Assembly (NCBI GenBank): GCA_023391535.1
Contig: JAEWAU010000044.1
Location: forward strand, 9,964-73,963
Direction of reading: 5' to 3'
Source: Bacillota bacterium
GTDB taxonomy: Bacteria; Bacillota; Clostridia; Oscillospirales; Ethanoligenentaceae
DNA length: 64,000 nt
Under the pieces are notes generated by a model. The model was not told the origin of the DNA. It worked only from the letters and a program-made list of their open reading frames with translations, and made no database searches. Positions 26,775 to 35,166 of this stretch are shown here, piece after piece (position 1 is the first letter of the stretch; every line of letters starts with the position of its first letter). The translations under genes were made by a program, and so were the position numbers.

Positions 26775-27230
26775 ATGGATGACCACTTGCGAGGCCTGCA
26801 GATCGTACCGATGCAGGCGAAGCACATCGAACCCCTTGCGGAGATTGAAAAGCTCTGCTTCTCGAGACCATGGTCGTATGAATCGCTGGCGGAGGAGCTT
26901 TCCAACCCGCTGGCCGTTTTCCTCGTGGCGGAGGAGGACGGCGCGGTGGCCGGCTATGCCGGGATGCACCACGTGGTGGACGAAGGGTATATCACCAACG
27001 TCGCCGTCCGCCCCGAATTCCGCCGCCGCGGCGTCGCCACCGCGCTGGTGCACGCGCTCAGCGCGTACGCGGACGAAAACGGGCTGACGATGCTCACGCT
27101 GGAGGTGCGCGCCTCGAACCGCGGCGCCATTTCCATCTACCGGCGCGAGGGTTTTGCGCAGGAGGGCGAGCGGCGGGATTTCTACGAGGACCCGTCCGAG
27201 GATGCGCTCATCCTGACCAAACGGTACTGA
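26775..27230 (+). CDS. rimI: Ribosomal protein S18-alanine N-acetyltransferase
   Basis: A 151-residue GNAT enzyme. It has the RimI-type LCFSRPWSYESLAEEL, the acetyl-CoA loop RPEFRRRGVATALVHAL, and LEVRASNRGAISIYRREGF. The ATG at 26775 is six bases after GGGAG; an in-frame ATG at 26733 has no such site. It lies upstream of tsaD, a linkage seen in many Firmicutes. A short hairpin (about 26673-26695) occupies part of the gap after the phosphatase gene. Confidence 0.85.
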   Translation: MDDHLRGLQIVPMQAKHIEPLAEIEKLCFSRPWSYESLAEELSNPLAVFLVAEEDGAVAGYAGMHHVVDEGYITNVAVRPEFRRRGVATALVHALSAYADENGLTMLTLEVRASNRGAISIYRREGFAQEGERRDFYEDPSEDALILTKRY

Positions 27231-27403
27231 CGGTTCCGGCATTTCCAGAAGAGACGGACGCATTCCGAAACGCGGCCGTGCTCCCTCGTTTATGGAACTG
27301 CGGCGGGAATTGCAACACGGATGCGGCCACGGCCGTTCGGAGCGGGGAAAAAGCCGGCTTTTTCTGCGCCCTCGCCGGCATGGCTGCGGGAAAGGTAAAC
27401 CAT

Positions 27404-28429
27404 ATGGATATCCTGGCGTTTGAATCCTCCTGCGACGAAACCGCCGCCGCGGTGGTGCGCGACGGGCGCCTGGTGCGCTCGAGCGTCGTCGCTTCGCAGG
27501 TGGATGTGCACCGCATATACGGCGGCGTGGTGCCCGAAATCGCTTCGCGCATGCACGCGGAGGTGATCGCGGGGCTTGCGAAGCAGGCGCTCGCGGAGGC
27601 GGGCTGCCCGTTTACGCAGATCGACGCAGTAGCCGTTACCAGCGCGCCCGGCCTGATCGGCGCGCTGCTCGTGGGGGTCAACTTCGCGAAGGGCCTGAGC
27701 TTTTCGCTGGGCGTGCCGCTGGTGCCGGTGCACCATCTGCGCTCCCACATCGCCGCGAACTACATCGCGCACGCGGAGCTTGCGCCCCCGTTTCTGAGCC
27801 TCGTGGCCTCGGGCGGGCACAGCCACATTGTAAAGGTGGAGAGCTATACATCCTTTTCCGTGCTCGGGCGCACGCGGGACGACGCGGCGGGCGAGGCATT
27901 CGACAAGGCCGCGCGCTCGCTGGGCTTCCCTTACCCCGGCGGCGTGGCCATCGACCGCGCCGCGCGCCGCGGCAACCCCACCGCCGTGCCGTTCCCGCGC
28001 CCCAAAGTGGACGGCTCGCCCTACGATTTCAGCTTTTCCGGCCTGAAAACCGCCGTGGTGAACTTCGTGCACAACGCCAGGCAGAAGGGTGAGGCGGTGG
28101 CTGTGGACGACGTGGCCGCCTCTTTTCAGCAGGCCGTGGTGGATATGCTCGCCTCGCGCCTGATGCGGGCCGCCGAGGATACCGGCGCGCGCACCGTGGT
28201 GCTGGCGGGCGGCGTGGCCGCGAACTCCGGCCTGCGCGCGCGCGTGGAAGCCGAGTGCGCGGCGCGCGGGCTGCGGCTGTTCCTGCCGCCCCTCGCCCTG
28301 TGCGGCGACAACGCCGCCATGGTGGGCAGCCAGGCGTATTACGAGTATCTTTCCGGCAGCCGCGCCGGGCTCGCGCTCAACGCCTGTGCCAACATGGAGA
28401 TTTCGGCCTCCCTGGCGCAGGGAAGCTGA
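27404..28429 (+). CDS. tsaD: tRNA N6-adenosine threonylcarbamoyltransferase TsaD
   Basis: A 341-residue Kae1/TsaD protein that transfers the threonylcarbamoyl group to A37 of ANN-decoding tRNAs with TsaB and TsaE. The start MDILAFESSCDETAAAV is diagnostic, followed by the metal-binding His pair in VHHLRSHIAAN, SGGHSHIV, and GVAANSGLR with the C-terminal GDNAAM. GAAAGG precedes the ATG at 27404; the longer frame upstream has no ribosome binding site. A perfect terminator follows the stop. Confidence 0.95.
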   Translation: MDILAFESSCDETAAAVVRDGRLVRSSVVASQVDVHRIYGGVVPEIASRMHAEVIAGLAKQALAEAGCPFTQIDAVAVTSAPGLIGALLVGVNFAKGLSFSLGVPLVPVHHLRSHIAANYIAHAELAPPFLSLVASGGHSHIVKVESYTSFSVLGRTRDDAAGEAFDKAARSLGFPYPGGVAIDRAARRGNPTAVPFPRPKVDGSPYDFSFSGLKTAVVNFVHNARQKGEAVAVDDVAASFQQAVVDMLASRLMRAAEDTGARTVVLAGGVAANSGLRARVEAECAARGLRLFLPPLALCGDNAAMVGSQAYYEYLSGSRAGLALNACANMEISASLAQGS

Positions 28430-28446
28430 CGGAGCCGCTCAAACGC

Positions 28447-28494
28447 AAAGGCCCCCGACGCACCCGGAAAACCGGGAGCGTCGGGGGCCTTTTT
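28447..28494 (+). terminator. Intrinsic terminator after tsaD
   Basis: Arms 28447-28460 and 28479-28492 form a 14-bp stem with a second CCCGG/CCGGG stem inside, followed by T residues to 28494. Confidence 0.9.
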
Positions 28495-28562
28495 CCGTTT
28501 GCCTGCGCGCGGTTCGGCGCCGCGAAAAATGAATCCGCGGAAAAGCGCGGAGCCGCGCCGGA

Positions 28563-28590
28563 TTGATTTTCCTGCCGATTATTATATAAT
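28563..28590 (+). promoter_or_regulatory. Promoter of the GNAT / ACT-MBL gene pair
   Basis: TTGATT (28563-28568), 16-bp spacer, TATAAT (28585-28590). A 44-codon frame with GGAG upstream starts at 28601 and overlaps the GNAT start; it could be a leader peptide but there is no further support. Confidence 0.7.
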
Positions 28591-28697
28591 GGAGTTGAAT
28601 ATGCAGCCTGAGAAACGAACAAATGCGGATTCCGCCGTTTACGGCGGCCGGAACATACTGCGAAACGGCAGAATAAAACGGGCTGGAGAGGTTTTTT

Positions 28698-29210
28698 ATG
28701 ATGATTCGTCCGGCAACGGGACAGGACATCCCTGAAATTGCAAAAATATATACGGAAAGCTGGAAAAAGACGTACCGCACGCTTCTGCCGGACGCCTTTT
28801 TGGAGGGCCTTACGTACGAGCACGCGGAGCGCAAGTGGATGTCCTATCTCCGCGCGGAGGGGCAGGGGATTTTTCTCGCGGCCGGCGGCACGGGCGGCGT
28901 GCGGGGGTTCTCGGCGTACAAGCCGTTTCCGGAGCTTGAACGATGCCTGCTGCTGGATTCCCTGCACGTTCGCCCGGCGGCGCAGGGAAATGGAACCGGA
29001 AAAGCGCTGATTTTCGCGGTGGGCAAATATGCCCTTGAGGGCGGATATAGGAAAATGTCCATCTGCGTGATGAAGGGAAACGACCGGGCGGAGGGAATTT
29101 ACACTCACCTCGGCGCGAAGCCGCGCAGGGATTTTACGGACGATTTCGAGGGTACGGCGGTTCGCTCGTCGCTCCTGTTGTGGGATAATCTGAACGCTTT
29201 TGCCGTGTGA
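28698..29210 (+). CDS. GNAT family N-acetyltransferase
   Basis: A 170-residue acetyltransferase of the RimI/PhnO-like group. IRPATGQDIPEIAKIYTESWKKTYRTLLP at the N-terminus and LDSLHVRPAAQGNGTGKALI mark the acetyl-CoA site; IYTHLGAKPRRDF is near the end. The ribosome binding site is GAGAGG. Substrate unknown. It is 57 bp before the ACT-MBL gene on the same strand; both have less GC-biased codon use than the genes to the left, which may mark them as later acquisitions. Confidence 0.8.
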   Translation: MMIRPATGQDIPEIAKIYTESWKKTYRTLLPDAFLEGLTYEHAERKWMSYLRAEGQGIFLAAGGTGGVRGFSAYKPFPELERCLLLDSLHVRPAAQGNGTGKALIFAVGKYALEGGYRKMSICVMKGNDRAEGIYTHLGAKPRRDFTDDFEGTAVRSSLLLWDNLNAFAV

Positions 29211-29267
29211 AACAGCAAAATAGAATTTTCCGGGCCGTTCTTCCGGATACGGAAACAGGAGTGCCTT

Positions 29268-30755
29268 ATGCCGAAAAAAACGTTTATCACCACGATGCCG
29301 GACAAAGCGGGTGCGTTTCTGCGCGCGTCGGAAATCATCTCGAAATGGGACGGAAACATCGTCCGCGTCAGCTACAACAAAGCGGTGGACTTGCATATGC
29401 TTTTCATCGATGTGGAAGCGTCGTTGGAAAGCCTGCGGATTATTGAAAAATCCCTTTGCGGCATCGGATATATCAACGAGAATCTCGCCAAAAAGCGCGT
29501 GATCGAGGTGCTCGTAAAGATTCCGGACCGGCCCGGAGCCGCCGTTCCGGTGCTCCGGATTTTGAACCGGTATCAGATCAATATCTCCTACATGAACTCC
29601 AATGCCGCGGGTGAAGCCTACCAGAATTTCAAAATGGGGCTGCTGATTGAGGACCCGGAAATCGTGAAGACGCTGCTCGACGAGATCAGCTTGGTTTATC
29701 CCGTCAACGTGATCGAATGCGACAGTTCGGAGGAGAATCTCGACAATACGGTTTTTTATATCCGGCTCGCCAACGAAATGAAGACGCTGCTGAACTTAAG
29801 CGAAGATAAGGTGATGCAGTTCGTGTCCGAATCGAACCGGATTCTTCAGGAGCTGCAGGCGGGCGGGGAGGATGCGAAAAAAGTATTCGACTATATCCGC
29901 AGATTCGCCCGCTTCATCAGCGAGTACCGCGGCGAAAAGTTTAAGGCCGATATCGAAACGCGGAAGCTCAGCGGCGGCGTTACGCTTACCAGCATCCAGC
30001 CGTATTGCGGAAGCAACACCTACGTCTTGAAAACTCCGAATGAATACGTGATGATCGATTCCGGCTACGCGGTGTACGCGCAGGAAATGCAAAAGATTTT
30101 CCGCGAGCTGTTTCCGGATTGGGAAAAGCGCGCGAAACGGATTTACATCACGCACGCGGATGTGGACCACTGCGGCCTTTTATCACGCATCGAAAACGCC
30201 CGGATCATCGTCAACCGGAAAAGTGCGGACAGCCTGCGCAAGCAGGCGGAGGGGCTTCCCGATTACCGCGAGAACACCCCGCTGCGGTTCGGCTACAGCA
30301 AGATCAGCCGGATTATTTCCGGCTACGTTCCGCCGAAGGAGAGCGATTTGACGATACTGGACCGGGACACTCCCGAGAGCCACGAAAACCTGATTCCGAT
30401 TGGGAACATGACGGTCGGGGACCTCGATTTTGCCGTTTTGGAGGGCAGCGGGGGGCATCTGTACGGCGAAATGGTCTATTCCTGCCCGGAAGCGGGGGTC
30501 GTTTTCACCGGCGATATTCTCGTCAATATTCACGGGTTCAGCAAGGAGCGCGCGGAATTCAATTCCCTCGCCCCGTTTCTGATGAAGAGCGTCAACGTCG
30601 ATTCGCAGAAGGCGCTTGAAATGAGAAAGCAGACGGGCGCGCTGATCGACGCGATTTCGGAAATAAACGGCAAGCCGTGCGTCGTTTGCGGCGGGCACGG
30701 CCCGCTGTCGCTGCTGCGCGGCGGAAAGCTGGAACATCTCGCCGCACAGAACTGA
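29268..30755 (+). CDS. ACT-ACT-metallo-beta-lactamase fusion protein
   Basis: A 495-residue protein. Residues 1-75 and 77-150 look like two ACT ligand-binding domains (TTMPDKAGAFLRASEIISKWDGNIVRVSY; EVLVKIPDRPGAAVPVLRILNRYQINISYM). A helical linker follows (155-235), then a metallo-beta-lactamase fold hydrolase. Its metal ligands are HADVDH (296-301), His397 in GSGGHLYGE, Asp416 in VFTGDIL and GGHG near the C-terminus. ACT domains usually sense amino acids, so this may be an amino acid-controlled hydrolase, but no characterised homologue is known to me. It has CAGGAG as ribosome binding site and probably shares the GNAT promoter. Confidence 0.75.
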   Translation: MPKKTFITTMPDKAGAFLRASEIISKWDGNIVRVSYNKAVDLHMLFIDVEASLESLRIIEKSLCGIGYINENLAKKRVIEVLVKIPDRPGAAVPVLRILNRYQINISYMNSNAAGEAYQNFKMGLLIEDPEIVKTLLDEISLVYPVNVIECDSSEENLDNTVFYIRLANEMKTLLNLSEDKVMQFVSESNRILQELQAGGEDAKKVFDYIRRFARFISEYRGEKFKADIETRKLSGGVTLTSIQPYCGSNTYVLKTPNEYVMIDSGYAVYAQEMQKIFRELFPDWEKRAKRIYITHADVDHCGLLSRIENARIIVNRKSADSLRKQAEGLPDYRENTPLRFGYSKISRIISGYVPPKESDLTILDRDTPESHENLIPIGNMTVGDLDFAVLEGSGGHLYGEMVYSCPEAGVVFTGDILVNIHGFSKERAEFNSLAPFLMKSVNVDSQKALEMRKQTGALIDAISEINGKPCVVCGGHGPLSLLRGGKLEHLAAQN

Positions 30756-31035
30756 GAGAATAGAAAGGCCCGCCGAACCGGATGAGCCGCAAAAACGCTT
30801 TATCGCTTCGCCGCGCGGCGAAAGCAAAAAACGCTGCAGATTCTGTATAATCGGGTAAAAATACTACGAATCGGAGAGAAAAAACGCCTTTTTTGCCCCG
30901 CTGTCAAAAAAAAGTCCCGCGCATATGCTGAAATGGTATGCGAAGAAAGCACACGAAAAAGCATGCGAAGAAAACGCGGCGGCCCGGCGGCGGAAAACCG
31001 CGGGAACCTGCGGCGCGAGGCGGGAGGCAGAGCGG

Positions 31036-31188
31036 ATGAGCGATTACAGGGCGCTGACCATCGGGGAAAAGGCGCCGCATTTTCAGGCGACCACGACATT
31101 CGGGCCGGTGAACTTTCCCGAGGATTACCGCGGGAAATGGGTGGTGTTTTTCAGCCATCCGGGCGATTTCACGCCTGTTGCCGGTTAG
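31036..31188 (+). pseudogene. 5' part of an interrupted peroxiredoxin gene
   Basis: The frame MSDYRALTIGEKAPHFQATT...FFSHPGDFTPV is the N-terminus of a 1-Cys (Prx6-like) peroxiredoxin, preceded by a GGAGG-containing leader. After GDFTP the sequence leaves the family, reading VAG and then a stop at 31186, just before the peroxidatic cysteine. The break coincides with a 14-bp sequence that recurs at 55440, where the rest of the gene begins in the same frame. As it stands the fragment codes for 50 residues without the active-site Cys and should be inactive. Confidence 0.9.
31162..31175. repeat. attL core of the 24-kb island
   Basis: GGCGATTTCACGCC, identical to 55440-55453. It encodes GDFTP of the peroxiredoxin at both ends. 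Flanks diverge on both sides, so the crossover lies within these 14 bp. Confidence 0.88.
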
Positions 31189-31207
31189 ACGAAACGGATT
31201 GGCAGCG

Positions 31208-32821
31208 CTACAGCGCCCATTGGACGGTGACGTCTCCGTTTTTCGCAATGGAAACCCGATGAATGAACAGGCGGGCCATCTGAGCCTGCTCCTCGATATC
31301 CCGCCCGGAAAAGATGTCGAGAACCCGCCGCGAAACCTCTTTCAGATACCCTTCGTCCGGAACGGGCGTGCCCGGGATGTGCGCCCCGCTCCGGCAGGCC
31401 TGCGTTTCGACGCTCTCGATTTGCCTTTGAAGACCGGCGCGCCGGTTGTCCAGGCCGGTGATATAGTCGCTGACATAGCGGTCGACGACGGCGCCGCCTT
31501 TTCCCAGATTCTCCATCATGGCTTTGATCTGAAGGCCGCAGGCAACCAGCTCCTGCCGCAGGCGGATGAGAACCTCGTCTTCGGAAGGTTCTTGCGGCTC
31601 TTTGCGGACGCCGCCTTTGAGGACCCGTTCCGCGTGCCCGCGCAGGAGCACTTCCATGCGGCTTTCCAGCTCGCGCGACGGTATCCAAAGCCGGTTGGAG
31701 CAGGAGCCCTCGCCGTGGTTCGATTTTCCCCGGCAGTAATAGTAGGCGTACGCGCGGCCGCTTTTCTGCGTATATTTCAGGCCGAAGCTGCAGCCGCATT
31801 CCGCGCATTTGGTCAGCCCGGCGAGCCAGGATTTCGAAGAACGCCTCGGGGCGCCGCCGGCAGGGCCGGTGCCGCCGGCAGGGCCGGTGCCACCGGAAGG
31901 ACCGGCGCCGTTTCGGGCCAGCATCCGCTGAACGGCGATCCATTCCTCCGCCCGAATCAGCGGCTCGTGGCGGCCGACGACGACGAGCCGCTCCGAAGGG
32001 GAAGTGGGCTTGTTTTTATCGCGGTTTTTGAAAAAACAGCACATGCCGTGTTTTCCGTCGAACGCGTCGAGCCCGTTGTAGACGGCGCAGCCCTGATCGG
32101 CGAGATAAGCGTACAGTTCGGGCGTGTTCGCGCAATAGGCGATGTTTTTAAGGATACGCGAACATGCGGCGGAGGAAAACAGGTGCCCCTGCGACGTGAC
32201 GGCGCCGGCGGCGTTTAATTTTCGCGCCAGCCGGTGCGTGTTGGCACCGCCGAGATAGCTCCGGTAGATTTGCCTTACAAGCTCCGCGGCCGCGGGCTCC
32301 GGCTCCAGAACGGAGGCGCGCCGGCCTTCGAGCAGAATCTGCCGGGAAGCGTATCCGAGCGGGGCGTTGCCGCCCATATACAGCCCCTTGGCGGCCCGGA
32401 ACCGGTAGTTATCCGAAACGCGCTGCGTGATCGTTTCACGTTCCAGCTGGGCGAAGACCATAACGATATAGATCATGGCGCGGCCCATGGGGGTGGAAGT
32501 ATCGAACTGCTCGGTGGCGCTCACATACTGAACGCCGTGCCGGTCGAAAAGCTGCAGCAGGTTGGCAAAATCCGTGATGGAACGGGAGACGCGGTCCAGC
32601 TTATAGGAGACGATCGCCCGGATCGTTTCCTTCTGAACGCCGTCGAGCAGGCGTTCGAAAGCGGGGCGGGCGATGTTTTTGCCGGAAAAGCCCGCGTCGC
32701 TGTAGATTTCCGCCTCCCAGCCGTTTGCCGCGCACACGGCCCGGCAGCGCTCGATCTGCGCGTCGATGGAGACGCTGTCCGCCTTTTCAATCGATTGGCG
32801 CGCGTAGATAGCTGCTTTCAT
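31208..32821 (-). CDS. Large serine recombinase (integrase/excisionase of the island)
   Basis: A 537-residue large serine recombinase. The N-terminal resolvase domain has the nucleophile Ser10 (YARQS), RAIVSYKLDRVSRS and the E-helix region. The recombinase domain (ALGYASRQ..., YLGGANTHRLARKLNAAG) follows. A zinc ribbon with CAECGC and YYCRGKSNHGEGSCSNR is next, then a coiled coil and C-terminus. Between the recombinase domain and zinc ribbon is a Gly/Pro linker of three GPAGGT-type hexapeptides from 18-bp DNA repeats. The start has AAGGGAG upstream. The stop codon is 33 bp from attL, the usual position for an integrase beside its attachment site. The gene appears intact. Confidence 0.93.
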   Translation of the reverse strand: MKAAIYARQSIEKADSVSIDAQIERCRAVCAANGWEAEIYSDAGFSGKNIARPAFERLLDGVQKETIRAIVSYKLDRVSRSITDFANLLQLFDRHGVQYVSATEQFDTSTPMGRAMIYIVMVFAQLERETITQRVSDNYRFRAAKGLYMGGNAPLGYASRQILLEGRRASVLEPEPAAAELVRQIYRSYLGGANTHRLARKLNAAGAVTSQGHLFSSAACSRILKNIAYCANTPELYAYLADQGCAVYNGLDAFDGKHGMCCFFKNRDKNKPTSPSERLVVVGRHEPLIRAEEWIAVQRMLARNGAGPSGGTGPAGGTGPAGGAPRRSSKSWLAGLTKCAECGCSFGLKYTQKSGRAYAYYYCRGKSNHGEGSCSNRLWIPSRELESRMEVLLRGHAERVLKGGVRKEPQEPSEDEVLIRLRQELVACGLQIKAMMENLGKGGAVVDRYVSDYITGLDNRRAGLQRQIESVETQACRSGAHIPGTPVPDEGYLKEVSRRVLDIFSGRDIEEQAQMARLFIHRVSIAKNGDVTVQWAL

Positions 32822-33074
32822 GCCCGCTCCCTTACTGATCTCAATCCTGAATGTGCCCTACGGCGATTCAAAAAACGTTGCGGAAGGTTCGGGAATCCCG
32901 CGCAGAGGCAGGTTGCCTATGCAGCGACCAAACTGCTCAAATTGGCGCCCCGTTCATAATTGGAATTGCTGCAGAAAACCGCCGCGGCATGCGAAACGGC
33001 AAAGCGCGCGAAAGACGCCGGAAGCGCGAAAGATGGGCAAGCCCGGCCGCATAAGATTCCCTGAGGTGAGAATC

Positions 33075-33305
33075 TTGGGCAGAAAACGGAAAAAGACCGA
33101 GCTGCGTATCCTTGAAGAAGCCCCGCCCGCCGTGCCCGAAGAAGAGCGCGCGAAACAGGTTGAGCGCGCCCTTTCGGAAATTGCGGAATTGGTGCGGGCG
33201 GGCGTGAATCAGGACCGCCTGCGCGAGGGCAGGCCGCCGATTACAAAACAGCAGGCGCGCGAGGGCGTTTTCTATTGGGCGGAGAACCGGGATGAGCACC
33301 GGTGA
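33075..33305 (+). CDS. Small basic/acidic ORF beside the recombinase
   Basis: A 76-residue hypothetical protein. I prefer the TTG at 33075 because GAGGTGAG lies just upstream; an ATG at 33033 and a GTG at 33066 are in frame. The N-terminus is basic (GRKRKKTELRI). The middle is an acidic amphipathic helix (EEERAKQVERALSEIAELVRAG) and the end is polar. I do not recognise it. Its position divergent from the recombinase fits an accessory or directionality protein, but nothing in the sequence proves this. Confidence 0.45.
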   Translation: MGRKRKKTELRILEEAPPAVPEEERAKQVERALSEIAELVRAGVNQDRLREGRPPITKQQAREGVFYWAENRDEHR

Positions 33306-33437
33306 GCCGGGCCGAAAAAAACAGAGGATTCCATGCCGGGGAGGCGGAGTTACACTTCCATCATAGTACCGAGAAGCGGAATTTACCACAGAGTGCGGCG
33401 AACGAAACAGAGTGGGGGAGCTTTTATTTGGATCGGG

Positions 33438-33466
33438 TTGCATAACGGAAAGCGCCATGCTATACT
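33438..33466 (+). promoter_or_regulatory. Promoter upstream of the rsmH-type gene leader
   Basis: TTGCAT (33438-33443), 17-bp spacer, TATACT (33461-33466). The first downstream structure is the attenuator-like region at 33489-33584. Confidence 0.7.
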
Positions 33467-33488
33467 TGGAAAAATATTGATTCCTGCC

Positions 33489-33584
33489 CGATATCCCGAA
33501 CAGGCGGCGAAGCATGCCCAAAAAGATTTTGATACGGGCGGATATCGCGGGCCCTGCGGGCAGCCTGCCGATGTCCGCCTTTTT
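33489..33584 (+). promoter_or_regulatory. Attenuator-like leader or small RNA ending in an intrinsic terminator
   Basis: The terminator has arms 33537-33547 and 33569-33579 (11 bp, one G-U pair), an inner GCCC/GGGC stem and five T (33580-33584). An upstream segment CGATATCC (33489-33496), extended by GCCC, is complementary to GGATATCG (33540-33547) in the left arm, giving an alternative 8+4 bp pairing. Either this switches read-through into the gene at 33769 or the region is a free RNA of about 110 nt. The rest of the 33306-33768 gap shows no gene. Confidence 0.5.
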
Positions 33585-33768
33585 ATAAGAGCTGCCCATT
33601 GTGTGCTGATACAGCCGAATCCGTTTCGCAGCGGAAACGGTGAATTACGGTGCGCTTGTTTGACTAATTCAATTCTGTAACAGGAGCGCCGCCCCTGTTC
33701 GGGTGGCTTCATGCTTTGCCAGGAAAAGCAAAACTTCACTTATAGTTTATAGAATGGAAGGTTATTCT

Positions 33769-34818
33769 ATGGAAAACCAGGAACCGCAGCACAAACGGCG
33801 CGTTCGGTACAAAGGAACGCATCCGAGAAACTTCAGTGAAAAATACAAGGAACTGCAGCCCGAAAAGTATGCGGATACGGTTGAAAAAATCATCCAAAAG
33901 GGCAATACGCCCGCCGGAATGCATATTTCCATCATGGTGGAGGAAATTCTGAATTTTCTGGCGATCCGGCCGGGCAAGGTGGGGCTGGACGCAACGCTGG
34001 GGTACGGCGGGCACACATCCGCAATGCTCAAATGCCTGGAAAACAAAGGGCATCTTTATGCTTTGGATATCGACCCGATTGAAATAGACAAAACCAGAGA
34101 ACGCCTGGAAAAGCTGGGCTATGGGCCGGATATCCTGACGATCCGGCATCTTAATTTCGCCAATATCGATCAAGTTGCTGCCGAGGCGGGAAAGTTCGAT
34201 TTTGTACTGGCGGATTTAGGCGTATCCTCCATGCAGATCGATAACCCCGAGAGGGGATTTTCGTATAAAAAGGACGGCCCGCTGGATTTGAGAATGAACC
34301 CGGAAAAGGGTGTTCCCGCGGCCCAGCGTTTAAAAGGATTGACCCGGGAGGAATTGGAAGGCCTGCTGGTCGAAAATGCGGACGAACCTTACGCAAAGGA
34401 AATATCCAAAGCGATTATTTCAAAGCTCAGAAGCGGCGTCGACATTTCTACGACGACGAAACTTCATGAGATCATTAAAGAAGCGCTTCGGTTTCTTCCG
34501 GCAGCCGAGAGAGACGAGGCGGTTAAAAAATCGAGCCAAAGGGTATTTCAGGCGCTTCGAATCGATGTAAACAGTGAATTTGAGGTTCTGTATACGTTTT
34601 TGGAAAAGCTTCCCGACGCCCTTGCGAAAAACGGACGCGTTGCCGTGCTGACGTTTCATTCGGGCGAGGACAGATTGGTGAAAAAGTCGTTTAAACGCTA
34701 CTTCCAGGAGGGCGTTTACCGTGAGATCGCAACCGAGGTGACACGGCCTTCGGCAGAAGAATGCAGCCGCAACAGCCGTGCCCGTTCCGCCAAGATGAGA
34801 TGGGCGGTTAAAGCGTAG
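33769..34818 (+). CDS. RsmH-type 16S rRNA (cytosine-N4) methyltransferase, island paralogue
   Basis: A 349-residue MraW/RsmH-family methyltransferase. The SAM-binding motif is VGLDATLGYGGHTSAML. LADLGVSSMQIDNPERGFSYKKDGPLDLRM is diagnostic, as is the late FHSGEDRLVKKSFK (the common form has Leu rather than Gly). It differs from housekeeping RsmH by an N-terminal extension of about 45 residues (YKGTHPRNFSEKYKELQPEKY) and by lying outside the division/cell-wall cluster. The ATG at 33769 has GGAAGG seven bases upstream. Base composition is visibly less GC-rich than flanking host genes. It could modify C1402 redundantly or have a different target. Confidence 0.8.
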   Translation: MENQEPQHKRRVRYKGTHPRNFSEKYKELQPEKYADTVEKIIQKGNTPAGMHISIMVEEILNFLAIRPGKVGLDATLGYGGHTSAMLKCLENKGHLYALDIDPIEIDKTRERLEKLGYGPDILTIRHLNFANIDQVAAEAGKFDFVLADLGVSSMQIDNPERGFSYKKDGPLDLRMNPEKGVPAAQRLKGLTREELEGLLVENADEPYAKEISKAIISKLRSGVDISTTTKLHEIIKEALRFLPAAERDEAVKKSSQRVFQALRIDVNSEFEVLYTFLEKLPDALAKNGRVAVLTFHSGEDRLVKKSFKRYFQEGVYREIATEVTRPSAEECSRNSRARSAKMRWAVKA

Positions 34819-34925
34819 GTTCACGGAGGTATATTCGGCTTTTCTTCCGGGATTTCACGAAGATCAAAGAACTGAAGCGGGGACGGATTCCGAATTTGAG
34901 GATAAAAGATAAAATAACGTTTTTA

Positions 34926-34954
34926 TTGAGTTGGTTTTTTAAACAGAGTATAGT
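34926..34954 (+). promoter_or_regulatory. Possible promoter for the nitroreductase gene
   Basis: TTGAGT (34926-34931), 17-bp spacer, TATAGT (34949-34954). It would give a leader of about 340 nt including the tandem repeats. The 34819-35299 gap holds this, a small GC hairpin near 35075-35100, and the repeats; no gene was seen. Confidence 0.5.
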
Positions 34955-35166
34955 CTTATTGTAAATTTGATGAATGCCAAAGAGGTATATAGGTGTATAA
35001 TTAGAGCAAAAGGAAGGTAAGCAGCGGAAGGCACGGCGTTCCCGGGCAGCGTGAGGCGCGAACACTGTCGGCGTCCGGCCCGGCTGCGGCGGAAACCGGG
35101 CGGTTTTCATCAGGAAGCGTCTGCTCGCCGCGGCTGGGCAGATTCACTTCCCCGGATTTCGGCCGG

